38,460 nucleotides of DNA from positions 1 through 38,460 of the IMG/VR virus record IMGVR_UViG_3300010430_000213, one strand, 5' to 3'. This stretch comes from a virus. Within the stretch, counting starts at the first letter, position 1; each line of letters starts with the position of its first letter. The notes under the pieces are model-generated. The model was not told the origin of the DNA and searched no databases. It saw nothing but the letters and a program-made list of their open reading frames with translations. Positions 23,933 through 32,902 of the stretch are shown one piece after another. The position numbers and the translations under genes were made by a program.

Positions 23933-24375
23933 TACTTAACTTCGTTTAGTACGTAATTTACGTAAATGGTTTTAGGGGTAGCCCCGTTATTAGTAAATTT
24001 AAGTCTAAACTTTAGCCCCTGCATTACGTCGGCGTCGTATTGGCTTCTCTGCTCATAGTACCCTGATTTATCTAAGTACACCGACTCACCAAAAATATTT
24101 ACTACAGTTTCGCCCATTAATACTTCGAAAGTAATAGAGTCGCCTAGCTCGCCGTTAATAATTTCTATGGCCTCTAATTTAGCTAATGGGTAAGGTACTA
24201 CGAAGTCTAAAGGAGTCTCTACGCCAGCGGGTACATTTTCGTACTTATTACCTTTAATTCTTTTATAAAGGCTTTTACTTTCGTCGCCTACTCTAACAGT
24301 CTTAGCGGCGAAGGCTTCTATTTTTAATTTATGTATGCCGTCTTTATCTTTCTCAGGCGTCCAGCTACTACCCAT
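23932..24375 (-). CDS. Beta-rich virion protein (147 aa)
   Basis: Unrecognised. The C-terminal two thirds alternate strands (ITFEVLMGETVVNIFG, GLKFRLKFTNNGATPKTIYV), consistent with a beta-sandwich. It shares the MG-start and general make-up of the neighbouring genes at 24377, 25472 and 26081. Likely a head decoration or neck-fibre protein. Confidence 0.6.
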   Translation of the reverse strand: MGSSWTPEKDKDGIHKLKIEAFAAKTVRVGDESKSLYKRIKGNKYENVPAGVETPLDFVVPYPLAKLEAIEIINGELGDSITFEVLMGETVVNIFGESVYLDKSGYYEQRSQYDADVMQGLKFRLKFTNNGATPKTIYVNYVLNEVK

Positions 24376-24376
24376 G

Positions 24377-25456
24377 CTATGCCTCTCTTCTTACGCCTTC
24401 TACTATGCATTGTAGCTTAGAGACTTGGCTTAGGTTATCTTGAATAGTTATTTTAATATAGTCGTCGTTACCTACTCCAAAAGTACCCGCTCTTCTTAAA
24501 GGGAAAGGGGCGCTTATAAAAGAAGCGGTAAATTTATCTAGCCCTGAAGGTTTATCTAAAAAGAAGTTAGAGTTACCGCCGAAAGTAAATTTATCCGCGA
24601 AGTCGTCGGTAGCTTTAATTAAAGGTAACGTAACGATACTATTATTAGTTTTTATTTCTACTTGAATACCGTTAGTTAAATCTGAGTTACGCCCTAAAAA
24701 ATTAGCGTAAGTAATACCGCTGTCTAATCCGAAAAATTTAATTTCACTTATAAATAGATCGTCTAGAGCGTCCATAGGGAAAGTATACTCTACGCCCCCG
24801 CCAGCGTTAATATTCATTTCTATATTAGCTGGGTCACCCCCTGAATAGGGCTGTACTATAAAAAGCCCTGATACGTCGGCGCTAACGCTTTCTACAGTAC
24901 CCTCGATACCAAAAACCCCTAACCGCGGGTCTTTAGTAGATACTGAAGCCTGAATTACTGCGCTTCTTCTCTGTAAATTATCGAAGCCCCTCTGAGAAGG
25001 GACTGTACCTGTTATATTAAAGTCATCTATAGTTAAGGCTTCGCCAGCCTCGCCTATAGTCTTAGCCTGTATAAAAATAGCGGCGTTATCGTCTATATCT
25101 AAAGCCCTATAGTAAGGCTGAAAATTTACGAAGTCCTGATTAAGCTCTAGGATAACTCTAGAAGTAAATTCTAATTTAGTCTCGCCGCCTGTAACTGTAA
25201 AAGTTTTACTAAAGGCTGGCGCTCCTTCGGTAGCTGCAATATCTATAATAAGCGTCTGCCCATCTGCTACCGAGTCCATGAAAAAATAATTAGAAGCAGA
25301 CTCGCCTACGCCAGATAAACTCTCTACGTTAACTTTTTTAGTCGTTGCTAATTTTCTAATACCGTCTTCTAAAACTACGTCGGCGGCGTAAACCTCGTCG
25401 CGTCCTACTATCTGAGTAGTATTAGAGCTTTCTTTCTGCGAGAGATCAGTGCCCAT
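24377..25456 (-). CDS. Beta-rich virion protein (359 aa)
   Basis: Unrecognised. It begins MGTDLSQKE, like the gene at 25472 (MGTDFKSGQ). It contains several predicted beta domains (residues 60-150 with GETKLEFTSRVILELNQDF, and 230-359 with ISEIKFFGLDSGITYANFLG). A capsid decoration, head-fibre or neck-whisker role is likely from its place between capsid and tail genes. Confidence 0.6.
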   Translation of the reverse strand: MGTDLSQKESSNTTQIVGRDEVYAADVVLEDGIRKLATTKKVNVESLSGVGESASNYFFMDSVADGQTLIIDIAATEGAPAFSKTFTVTGGETKLEFTSRVILELNQDFVNFQPYYRALDIDDNAAIFIQAKTIGEAGEALTIDDFNITGTVPSQRGFDNLQRRSAVIQASVSTKDPRLGVFGIEGTVESVSADVSGLFIVQPYSGGDPANIEMNINAGGGVEYTFPMDALDDLFISEIKFFGLDSGITYANFLGRNSDLTNGIQVEIKTNNSIVTLPLIKATDDFADKFTFGGNSNFFLDKPSGLDKFTASFISAPFPLRRAGTFGVGNDDYIKITIQDNLSQVSKLQCIVEGVRREA

Positions 25457-25471
25457 TATTAAAAACCTTTA

Positions 25472-25921
25472 TTAAAGCTCTAAGCCTACGATAGTATCGT
25501 AGATAGCAGCGTCTTGGTTATCTTGGTTATATTTTTTAACTCTAACCTTAACTCCAGCGGCTACCCTTTTAGGTCTATTACCGAAATCTACAGCGCCGTG
25601 ATTATTACCCGCTTTTATATGAGCCGTACCAATAGTATTATAAGTATCAGACCCTACAGCAGTCTCTATCTGTACGTCTATTCTAGACCTAGCAGAAGAA
25701 GAAAAAATAACTCTATTTAAAAATAAAGTCTTTAGCGCCGTTACTGTATAGTCGTGGTCTTCTGAAGTATCTTTAGTTACGTCTGTATCGTCGTAGTTAT
25801 GTACTTCTATACCGAATTCACTTTCTCCTACTGATACGGGTACTGGGTTAGTCGCGCTATACGGCGTATTGTCTTCGTCGTGTAACCTTACTTTCTGTCC
25901 GCTTTTAAAATCTGTACCCAT
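25472..25921 (-). CDS. Beta-rich virion protein (149 aa)
   Basis: Unrecognised. The N-terminus ATNPVPVSVGESEFGIEV and a jelly-roll-like strand series (IFSSSARSRIDVQIETAVG) resemble small capsid-exterior proteins. A GGGAG ribosome site lies before the ATG, inside the end of the small coiled-coil gene upstream. Confidence 0.6.
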   Translation of the reverse strand: MGTDFKSGQKVRLHDEDNTPYSATNPVPVSVGESEFGIEVHNYDDTDVTKDTSEDHDYTVTALKTLFLNRVIFSSSARSRIDVQIETAVGSDTYNTIGTAHIKAGNNHGAVDFGNRPKRVAAGVKVRVKKYNQDNQDAAIYDTIVGLEL

Positions 25922-25923
25922 GA

Positions 25924-26088
25924 CTATTCTCCCTTAAGCTCTTCGAGTCTTTTCTTATTATTGGTTATTTCGTTTTTAATTCTTTCTATTTCGTCCTCTT
26001 TTCTTAAAATTTTTACTTCTTTCTCTAAAATAGAATTTTCTAAAACTCTTATTTTTAATTCTTTCTCTTTCTCTACTAGCTTACTCAT
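25924..26088 (-). CDS. Small coiled-coil protein (54 aa)
   Basis: This short gene overlaps the gene before it by eight bases and ends two bases before the next ATG. The product starts MSKLVEKEKELKIRVLENSI and is a continuous Lys/Glu heptad helix with Leu, Ile and Val at a/d positions. Its place among virion proteins suggests a trimerisation or fibre shaft role. Confidence 0.65.
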   Translation of the reverse strand: MSKLVEKEKELKIRVLENSILEKEVKILRKEDEIERIKNEITNNKKRLEELKGE

Positions 26089-26572
26089 TACTTAGCCTGC
26101 CTTCTATAGTGCCTTCGTACGGGGCGGTATCCTCGCCGCAGTTATTCACTTCTAAAAGTATAACCTGTCCAGCGGTTACTTTAAAACTATTATAATTAAA
26201 TTCTACGTTAAAGCCGTCGCCCCATGAGCTACGCTTAACTTTATTTAGACTACCATTTATTTTTGCCGTGAACTTGCCGTAACTTTCGCCGCTAGCTTCT
26301 ATATGGTCTAGGTAAAAAACCTTTCCATCGGGTACTGTATAACTTACTAAAGTAGTAGGGTCGTTTAATTCTATGGCGGCGTCTTCGTTAAAAGTAAAAA
26401 CGTCTTCGCCTATGTCGCCAGCGGTTACTTGCTGAGTATAAAGGGGGCTGCCCGCTTCGTTGCCTATCCTTACCGCTATCTTATCTAGGATAGTCTTTAA
26501 AAATTTAGCTTGCTCTAAGTCTTCGTTAGCGACTGTAGGGCGGCTAGATTTATCGTACGAGTCGAAGCCCAT
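26081..26572 (-). CDS. Beta-rich virion protein (163 aa)
   Basis: Unrecognised. It opens with a helix (LEQAKFLKTILDKIAVRIGN) and continues as a beta-sandwich (TVPDGKVFYLDHIEASGESY, then SFKVTAGQVILLEVNN). The strand pattern is like that of the genes at 23932 and 25472, so the cluster may be related. Likely a capsid-surface or neck protein. Confidence 0.6.
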   Translation of the reverse strand: MGFDSYDKSSRPTVANEDLEQAKFLKTILDKIAVRIGNEAGSPLYTQQVTAGDIGEDVFTFNEDAAIELNDPTTLVSYTVPDGKVFYLDHIEASGESYGKFTAKINGSLNKVKRSSWGDGFNVEFNYNSFKVTAGQVILLEVNNCGEDTAPYEGTIEGRLSNE

Positions 26573-26838
26573 TATTTACCTTTTTTCTTACTTGCTTTTT
26601 TCTTAGCCTTTTTTACAGGCTCAGCTTTAGGTCTAGGCTCTTCTGTTTTACCAGCGCCTAACTCTATATATTTTTTTTCTACTCTTACCCATGCTATCAC
26701 GTTAGACCCTTTAGGGTATATAGTAATAATGTCGTTAGCCTTAGCAGTTTCTAAAGTTAACTCGAAGAGTTTAGCTTGTAACTTAGTCTCGTTTTCTGCT
26801 GTCATAAAAACAGTAACTAAGTCTCGTCGATTATCCAT
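26572..26838 (-). CDS. Small protein with Lys-rich tail (88 aa)
   Basis: Unrecognised. A short alpha/beta domain (NDIITIYPKGSNVIAWVRVE) is followed by a 25-residue Pro/Lys/Ala tail (PVKKAKKKASKKKGK). The tail is of the same kind as in the terminase small subunit and the 57-residue protein. It is the first gene after the capsid terminator and may bind DNA within the head. Confidence 0.6.
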   Translation of the reverse strand: MDNRRDLVTVFMTAENETKLQAKLFELTLETAKANDIITIYPKGSNVIAWVRVEKKYIELGAGKTEEPRPKAEPVKKAKKKASKKKGK

Positions 26839-26854
26839 TTTATTCTACTCCATT

Positions 26855-26878
26855 AAAAAAGGCGGGCATTAGCCCGCC
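26855..26878 (-). terminator. Rho-independent terminator after the major capsid gene
   Basis: Seven-base GC stem (GGCGGGC/GCCCGCC) with an ATTA loop, followed by six T on the minus strand. It lies 30 bases past the capsid stop. Partial readthrough would feed the remaining structural genes at lower level. Confidence 0.9.
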
Positions 26879-26907
26879 CCTTTATTTCTAAGAATTACTT
26901 AGTTAAA

Positions 26908-27834
26908 TTAAGCGTTATCGCCTACAGAAGAAGCCGACTTAATAAGCCATAGAGCTTGGTCTTCTACGATTTTATATTCAAAAACTCCATACCAGCCAAG
27001 GTTAACGAATCTATTCAACTTATCGTAAGGCCCTGTAGCTCTCATTTCGATAGGGTGTGACTGCCCTACGCCGAAAGCATTAAAACCGATCATGTAAGAA
27101 GTATAAACGTCTACGCCAGCCGCGCCGCCGTCTGCATTGATAGTACTTAGGTTATCTCGGATGACCCGAAATCCCTTGTACATACCTACCTCATTTTTTA
27201 ATAGGCTTTCTGGTAACGAATATTTATGAGCATCAATCCAAGAATTAGCCCCAGACCCTTCTCTAATATCGTGAATAACATCGTCGTGAGCAATCATAAC
27301 GAAGTCGCCGTTAGCTACGCCTAAAGCGTTAGCTCTAGCTAGTTTATTATATGCTTTACCCATTAAAGAGCCAGTCATAATGTCGCCCGCTACTGTAGAT
27401 ACTTCGTCAGTACCAGAAGCGAAAAGGACATTACTAGAAGCGTCCATAGCTAATAGAGCTAGTTTATTATCAGTACGCCCAGCATTGATTCCTACAAGTC
27501 TAGCGGCGGCTCTATCTGCCATACCTTTAGTCTGTAGAGAAGCCAGCTTAGTAGTAGTAACTACTTTACCGAATTCTTTAGGGGTAACGATAACTTTAGA
27601 ATCTACCATAGCTTCTGAGTCTACGTCGTCAGTCTCTACTAGAGGCGTAGTAGCTAGAGCTAGCTGGTCATACTTCGGTAGGCTGATAGACTCAGCTTGG
27701 AAGTCTTTTTTAATAGATGCGAATTGAGCAGCAGACCCTTGTTCTGCTAGGGCTACTCTAAACTCTGCGTCGAATTCTTTTACGATAGAGTCGTCTACTT
27801 GAGCCGTCCCTGATAAATTAATAGTAAATGCCAT
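26908..27834 (-). CDS. Major capsid protein (HK97 fold)
   Basis: A 308-residue coat protein. The E-loop and A-domain segments SISLPKYDQLALATTPL, VIVTPKEFGKVVTTTKLASL, GDFVMIAHDDVIHDIR and NEVGMYKGFRVIRDNLSTI follow the N4-gp56/P22-like coat pattern of the HK97 fold. It comes directly after a coiled-coil scaffold and before a strong terminator, consistent with the most expressed gene. Its base composition is slightly less biased than that of its neighbours, as expected for highly expressed codons. Confidence 0.93.
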   Translation of the reverse strand: MAFTINLSGTAQVDDSIVKEFDAEFRVALAEQGSAAQFASIKKDFQAESISLPKYDQLALATTPLVETDDVDSEAMVDSKVIVTPKEFGKVVTTTKLASLQTKGMADRAAARLVGINAGRTDNKLALLAMDASSNVLFASGTDEVSTVAGDIMTGSLMGKAYNKLARANALGVANGDFVMIAHDDVIHDIREGSGANSWIDAHKYSLPESLLKNEVGMYKGFRVIRDNLSTINADGGAAGVDVYTSYMIGFNAFGVGQSHPIEMRATGPYDKLNRFVNLGWYGVFEYKIVEDQALWLIKSASSVGDNA

Positions 27835-27863
27835 TTCAATACTCCTTTAATTGTTAATGGTTT

Positions 27864-28448
27864 TTATTTTCCGTATTTCTTTTTAATAGCTTCTAAGTCC
27901 TTTCGACTCGTACAAGCGTCTAACTCTTCGTAGTACTTCTCGTGGTCGGTCTTATTAACGTCGTCGTTTTTAGGTTTTTTGTCTTCGCCGCTATCCATAG
28001 TTTTTTTCTTAAATAAGTAACTATGCGACTCTCTACATTTACCTACGAAGTCTTCGATACCACTAACGCTTAACTCGTCTTCGTTAATAGAAAGTAAGTC
28101 TTTATGGTCGGTAACTTTTAAAAGCATATCTACATCGTGGGCGTCTTTAGCGTGCTTAGACATTTCTGCTCTTAGTTTTTCTCGAAGTACGCCCTGCGTA
28201 CGAGTCTCTAAAGTTTTAGAAAGTTTAGACTTCTCTTCTCTTTCTACTCTTAGTAACTCTTCGAGCTTACCTTGCTCTTCTAGTTTCGCTTTCTCTGCCT
28301 CGTTAATTTTTTCTTCAGCAGTTTGAGCGCGACTTTTATTTTTCTTACTTTCGTCTTCAAGTCTCTGCGCTTTACTTTCTAATGCCTTCGCCTTAGTACG
28401 CTCAGCTTCTAAGTCTTCTTGAAGTTTTTTAATCTCTTCTTCTGTCAT
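27864..28448 (-). CDS. Capsid scaffolding protein
   Basis: A 194-residue, highly charged protein. Residues 1-90 are a long coiled coil (KLQEDLEAERTKAKALESKA), followed by a short middle domain and a basic C-terminus (RKDLEAIKKKYGK) that would contact the coat protein. It is placed immediately upstream of the capsid gene as usual. No protease motif is visible, so scaffold removal must occur by exit or by another enzyme. Confidence 0.85.
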   Translation of the reverse strand: MTEEEIKKLQEDLEAERTKAKALESKAQRLEDESKKNKSRAQTAEEKINEAEKAKLEEQGKLEELLRVEREEKSKLSKTLETRTQGVLREKLRAEMSKHAKDAHDVDMLLKVTDHKDLLSINEDELSVSGIEDFVGKCRESHSYLFKKKTMDSGEDKKPKNDDVNKTDHEKYYEELDACTSRKDLEAIKKKYGK

Positions 28449-28530
28449 TGTACTAACCCCTGAGCCTTCGCTCCTTGATCGGTAATGCCTTCGCCTTACC
28501 TAATTATTATTACCTAATTTTATTCTAAGA

Positions 28531-29133
28531 TCAACTATACCGATCTGCAATCTTTTTAGCTGCCCTTTCTAGTCGGGTTAATATCTCTTCGGTTATAGTA
28601 TTATTAAACTCTTCGCCCGACTTGGTAGGTAGCATACGCCTAACGGCTTTAGACTTACCCGCGCCGCGTCGGTTATGAATATCGGCGAGCTTATCTCGCC
28701 AGTCAAAAATAAGCCTAAAACTTTTAGCGAAGCCGCCAGTAGTAAAGACTTTTAAAGCGTTATGTAACTGCCCAGTTAATCTAAGAGTTACGGGGCTGGC
28801 TCTTTTAGTCGGGCTAGCTGCTGAAAAGTTAGGGTCTTCTACGCCTTCAAAATATACAGTTTTACCGCCGATATTTCTATACATACCCCTACCCCATATA
28901 GCTTGCTTATAAGAAGTAGAATACTTTTTAAATTTACCTTCGCCTTCTACTGGCGAAATGCCTTTAGTTATGTCTCTTAGTAAAGCCTGCCTAATAGCTT
29001 TAGGCGCTCTAGCGCTAAATTCTTTACGTACCTCTACTACTAATTTAGGTACAGCTTGTACTATTTTATTATTTTGTACTTTAACCCCTAGGGCTTTCTG
29101 TATCTTTCTTGGTATGGTTATCTTAACGCCCAT
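28531..29133 (-). CDS. gp10-like head-tail connector protein, copy A (200 aa)
   Basis: A basic protein with ISPVEGEGKFKKYSTSY (about residues 59-75) and LRLTGQLHNALKV (about 117-129), segments typical of phage HK97-gp10-like or virion-morphogenesis proteins that join head and tail. The same segments occur in the next gene upstream, so the two are paralogues. Its start overlaps that gene by one base. An 82-base gap without a gene separates it from the scaffold gene upstream of which it lies on the map. Confidence 0.72.
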   Translation of the reverse strand: MGVKITIPRKIQKALGVKVQNNKIVQAVPKLVVEVRKEFSARAPKAIRQALLRDITKGISPVEGEGKFKKYSTSYKQAIWGRGMYRNIGGKTVYFEGVEDPNFSAASPTKRASPVTLRLTGQLHNALKVFTTGGFAKSFRLIFDWRDKLADIHNRRGAGKSKAVRRMLPTKSGEEFNNTITEEILTRLERAAKKIADRYS

Positions 29134-29798
29134 TAGAGCCGCCCATTTTTTCGAAGCTCATTAAGTAGTAAGCCTTCTATAACTTCGTCGCTAAATATAT
29201 CGTTAATTTCTACGCTTACGCTATCAGGCGTTTCCGTTGCGCCGCTAATAGTACCTACTTCTCTAGTTATATTTTCGAAAGCGTCGTTAGCTTCTTCGAG
29301 CGTATCGAATTCTAAAACGTCTTCGACTTTATACCTATCGAGTATTCTATTTATGCCTTCTGTAATTGAGCTTTTAAAATTTTGGGTAACGTCTGGGATA
29401 AAACGACGTTTAGGGAAAGGGTCTTCTTTTGAAGCTGCCCAGTTTTTAGCTTCTTGGCTTAACTGGTTATGGCCGTCGGCTTTAGGAGCTTCGCCCCCTC
29501 TAACTCCTACTTCTAAAGTATCGCCGCCTAAGTCTCTTACTTTTAAAGCTGCTAGCAAGTCGCCGTCTAATTCTAGCTTCGCTAACCTTCTGCCTTTATG
29601 ATTTACCTTCGCGTATTTCTTATCGAGTATTTTAAATTTACCTTCGCCTTCTACTGGACTAGTACCGTTACCGACGTTTCTAAGTATTTCGTTAAGTAGG
29701 TAGTTACCCGCTCTACGTTTAGCTTCTTCGCGCTGGTCGTCGGGTATACCAGTAAGGTCTAAAGATAATGTCTTAATAACTTCGGTTACGTTACTCAT
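29133..29798 (-). CDS. gp10-like head-tail connector protein, copy B (221 aa)
   Basis: It shares TSPVEGEGKFK and LELDGDLLAALKV with the downstream copy. It ends with an acidic extension of about 60 residues (EFDTLEEANDAFENITREVG) that copy A lacks. The fused tail may give it a separate partner. It starts after the 50-residue zinc-type gene with a four-base overlap. A neck or tail-completion role is likely. Confidence 0.72.
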   Translation of the reverse strand: MSNVTEVIKTLSLDLTGIPDDQREEAKRRAGNYLLNEILRNVGNGTSPVEGEGKFKILDKKYAKVNHKGRRLAKLELDGDLLAALKVRDLGGDTLEVGVRGGEAPKADGHNQLSQEAKNWAASKEDPFPKRRFIPDVTQNFKSSITEGINRILDRYKVEDVLEFDTLEEANDAFENITREVGTISGATETPDSVSVEINDIFSDEVIEGLLLNELRKNGRL

Positions 29799-29947
29799 AA
29801 CTTAAAATTACATTTACAAACTAGGCATTTTCTATACTTGGTATTTAATAACCCTGTATCGTTATAAAACCTAGTTAGCTTATGTACCCCCGCTAGGCAT
29901 AGTATTTTATCTAAGAAGTTAATTTTAACTAAATGCTTACTTTTCAT
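29795..29947 (-). CDS. Small Cys/His protein between portal and connector genes (50 aa)
   Basis: This short gene overlaps the portal end by 11 bases and the next start by four, so it is clearly part of the operon. The product starts MKSKHLVKINFLDKILCLAG and has Cys17, His22, Cys41 and Cys44 (CLVC) near a basic C-terminus, a possible zinc site. Function unknown. Confidence 0.65.
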   Translation of the reverse strand: MKSKHLVKINFLDKILCLAGVHKLTRFYNDTGLLNTKYRKCLVCKCNFKL

Positions 29948-31445
29948 TTTCTTCTATGTCTTCGTCTTCTTCTTCAGGCTCGCCTAATAGGTCGCGCATT
30001 TTCTTAGCTCGCTTTTCGGCTTCGTCCTGTATTTCTTCTTCTCTTTCTCTAGCTTTATTATCGTCTAAGTTAGGGTTAATAATTAAATGTTTTTCGTGGG
30101 CTAACATTAGCCCTAGCTCTTCTCTAAGTCTTATATTTTCTAGAGTCTCTTTATCGCTAATAAGTACTTTAGGCTTTTCAAAATAAACTTCTATTTTATC
30201 AGAAGAGAAAATAGCGCTATTAAAATAGTCTTCGTAGGCTTTCAAAATTAAATATACTTCGGACTCTAAGCAGTCTGCATATAATTCTTGGTTACTTTCT
30301 ATAATATCCTGAGTATCAGCTTCTTTTAATAATCTATCGAAGCCTGATTTAACCTGATCTACGCCGCCTTCGATAGCAGAGCTAGAAGTTATACCCTCGT
30401 CGTCTAATATCTGAAGTAGAGAAAATTTAAGTACTGATAGCTGTCCCATTAGATCAGGGCTGGCGCTAATATACTCGGCAGTAGTAGGCTTATCTGTATC
30501 TTTTTTAGACTGCGGTAAATTAATAGCGGTATGCATACCCATGTGAAGCTGTCTTAGCTTCATAGTTTCAGGGTGAGATATAGTTAACTGCCCATGCCCC
30601 TGAGAAGCCGACGCAGTTTTTAAGTCTGAAAATTCTACACACCAGTCTATAGCTTTATCTGCTAAGTCTGAAGGTACAGGGTAGTCTAATGCTGTATCTC
30701 TAGAAAGAAAGGCTACGGGTAGCCTATTAATTTCGTTAGCCTTAATCTCCATCATAGTAATATTAGGACGCCCTTCTATTTTCCCTTTAGTTATTACTCT
30801 TACGAAGTAGTCTTTATCGTAGAAAGAATATTTTTTAGTCTCTGCGCTCGTATCTCGCTGGTCTTCTTTAGTCGTCTGCTCTATACCGTCCATACCTTTA
30901 GTTACGTCTGTACCTGAGTAACTTAAAATAAAAATTCTAGGCTTACCGTAGTCGTCTGTAACTAAGTCGTACTCGTAGGGGGCTAACGCCTGAAGAGTAT
31001 AAGAGCCTTCTAGCTCGTCGTTATTTTCTGGCGGGTTAGTATAAGAAAGCCATAGAGCTACGTACTTCTCTCTATTATAAATTCTATCGGCTTCTTTAAA
31101 AGCTCTACTAAATTTAAATTCGTTATATATCTCTTCGAGCTTTTTAGTTTCTCTTTCTGTTTTTAATTTTCTTTTAGGAGCGTTTTTGTAGGCTTTAGAT
31201 TTTTTACTAATAACCTTTTCGACTATTCGTACGTTACCGACTCTAAATTTACTATGAGTCTCAGGGTATAAACCTGTTAGCCTTTCTTTAACGTGGTCTT
31301 TCTGCCTACCTTCTTGGCACTCGAAAGAAGTAAAAGAGTCTTTTTTACGTTTTATATTTTGGCTACTCTCAATGTCTTCGATAAGCGCATAGATATGCTC
31401 GCGCTTGGTTAGGTCTATATTTTCTACGTCTAAGTCTAAAGCCAT
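29937..31445 (-). CDS. Portal protein
   Basis: A 502-residue protein immediately after the large terminase. Features of SPP1-type (gp6-like) portals: an N-terminal helical region (IYALIEDIESSQNIKRKKDS), a conserved middle (NEINRLPVAFLSRDTALDYP, then LADKAIDWCVEFSDLKTASA), and a long helical, acidic C-terminus (EEDEDIEENEK) of the crown region. Twelve copies form the DNA entry channel. The gene order terminase-portal-connector-scaffold-capsid confirms the call. Confidence 0.9.
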   Translation of the reverse strand: MALDLDVENIDLTKREHIYALIEDIESSQNIKRKKDSFTSFECQEGRQKDHVKERLTGLYPETHSKFRVGNVRIVEKVISKKSKAYKNAPKRKLKTERETKKLEEIYNEFKFSRAFKEADRIYNREKYVALWLSYTNPPENNDELEGSYTLQALAPYEYDLVTDDYGKPRIFILSYSGTDVTKGMDGIEQTTKEDQRDTSAETKKYSFYDKDYFVRVITKGKIEGRPNITMMEIKANEINRLPVAFLSRDTALDYPVPSDLADKAIDWCVEFSDLKTASASQGHGQLTISHPETMKLRQLHMGMHTAINLPQSKKDTDKPTTAEYISASPDLMGQLSVLKFSLLQILDDEGITSSSAIEGGVDQVKSGFDRLLKEADTQDIIESNQELYADCLESEVYLILKAYEDYFNSAIFSSDKIEVYFEKPKVLISDKETLENIRLREELGLMLAHEKHLIINPNLDDNKAREREEEIQDEAEKRAKKMRDLLGEPEEEDEDIEENEK

Positions 31446-31455
31446 TTTATTAATC

Positions 31456-32898
31456 CTAGTAAAAAGTTATTGCTGCGTTAGTTGTATTTAATTCGTACTC
31501 TACGCAATACCATATACCATAAGAAATAGCGGTACTCATATCTTGCCCTTCTGTAGTCTGGTCTTCGATATAGCCCGCATTTTCTTTTAGCCTTGTATTT
31601 CTAAAGCCCTTATTAACAAAATGGCAGTTATTAGAAACTGCTACAGCCATTACGCCTTCGCTATTTTCTAACTGTCCATTAGTTACGTTATGCCTATCTC
31701 TTAGAGGCGGGTTAACAGTAGGTACTTCTATAATATAGTCTAATACGTCGCCGTCTCTGCGTCTATAGTTAGCTAAAAAGTCTTCTATTATCTCGTAGTC
31801 AGTTAGTCGGCTTTTACTTGTACCGCTTCGACCAGTAGCGTCGCCATGTATTATTATCTCAGGGTTATGGGGTAAGTCGAAAATACCTTTACCCGCCCAT
31901 TCATCTAAAGCGTCTTCAGTACGCGCCCCTTCTACTGCTACTTCGTCGAATATTGTAAAGCGTTTATTTTCTACGTTATCAGCTTTCTTGTTAAACTGGA
32001 AAGCAGCCGAAGACATAGGCTTACCTTTACTAATATTAAAGTCGAAAGTTAATCTAATGGGCAGCCTCTTAATATTTTTTACGTTAGTCTTTAAATGTTT
32101 ATCAGGGTCGTAGTTATAATAGATAACGTCAGTATTAATATAGAGCCATTTACCATAAAGTAGCCGCTGTACCATTTTAGTATCGTACTTCTCTTTAAGA
32201 GAGTCGATATACCATTTAGGTAAAAAAGGATTAGAAGAAGTAACCGAGTAGTAAGTATGTCTATCGTTATTTTTTCTAGAATAAATATCAGTTATCTTTT
32301 TAGCGCCGTCTATAAAAAACTCGTACGCTTTATGGCTAGGGTCGTCTGGATTAGTAGCAGCTATAAAAATATTTTCTTTTATATGGGGTAGCCGCCCTAG
32401 TCTGGCTATGCACTCAGTAAAGAAAGCCATTTCTTTATTATTATTTTCTGTTAACTCTTCTATGACTATCATTGATAATTCTAAAGACCTAAACTTAGTA
32501 TATTTTTTATCGTGCCATGATCTACTAATAATTTCAGAGCCATTTTTTAAAAACTTTATCGAGCTAGAAGTATAATTAATTATGTAGTCTACGCCTTCGA
32601 CGAAAGCATTAGTTAACATTTCTATAATTTTTAAAAAGATAGTATCTTTAAGGTCGGGCATAGCCTTACGGCCTATCATAGCCCTAGCTCCGTTAAACTC
32701 TGTACAGTGTTTAATAACTAACCAAGCTAGTAACGTAGATTTAGCCGAGCCTACCGAGCCAGATAAAAGTAAATAGTGTGGGCCTGTAGAATAATCGAAG
32801 CGACATTTAATATCATAGATTACGTTATATTGATAAGGTATTAACTTAGGGTTAAACGTAAAGAAGTCTGGCGTAGAAGTAGTAACCGCAGTAGACAT
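31456..32898 (-). CDS. Terminase large subunit
   Basis: A 480-residue packaging motor. ATPase: Walker A GSVGSAKS (47-54), Walker B MIVIEE (143-148) and the coupling motif ATNP (181-184). The RNase H-like nuclease has LTFDFN, IHGDATGRSGTSKSR and a late acidic EGQDMSTA. The IEE Walker B is common in the Terminase_3 group, whose members mostly package by headful. That would agree with the circularly permuted genome inferred from the terminal overlap. Confidence 0.95.
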   Translation of the reverse strand: MSTAVTTSTPDFFTFNPKLIPYQYNVIYDIKCRFDYSTGPHYLLLSGSVGSAKSTLLAWLVIKHCTEFNGARAMIGRKAMPDLKDTIFLKIIEMLTNAFVEGVDYIINYTSSSIKFLKNGSEIISRSWHDKKYTKFRSLELSMIVIEELTENNNKEMAFFTECIARLGRLPHIKENIFIAATNPDDPSHKAYEFFIDGAKKITDIYSRKNNDRHTYYSVTSSNPFLPKWYIDSLKEKYDTKMVQRLLYGKWLYINTDVIYYNYDPDKHLKTNVKNIKRLPIRLTFDFNISKGKPMSSAAFQFNKKADNVENKRFTIFDEVAVEGARTEDALDEWAGKGIFDLPHNPEIIIHGDATGRSGTSKSRLTDYEIIEDFLANYRRRDGDVLDYIIEVPTVNPPLRDRHNVTNGQLENSEGVMAVAVSNNCHFVNKGFRNTRLKENAGYIEDQTTEGQDMSTAISYGIWYCVEYELNTTNAAITFY

Positions 32899-32902
32899 AT
32901 AT

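Noticed and set aside
27380-27727. Right-facing frame inside the capsid gene
   Set aside because: Antisense to the strongest structural gene in the window, with no start signal.
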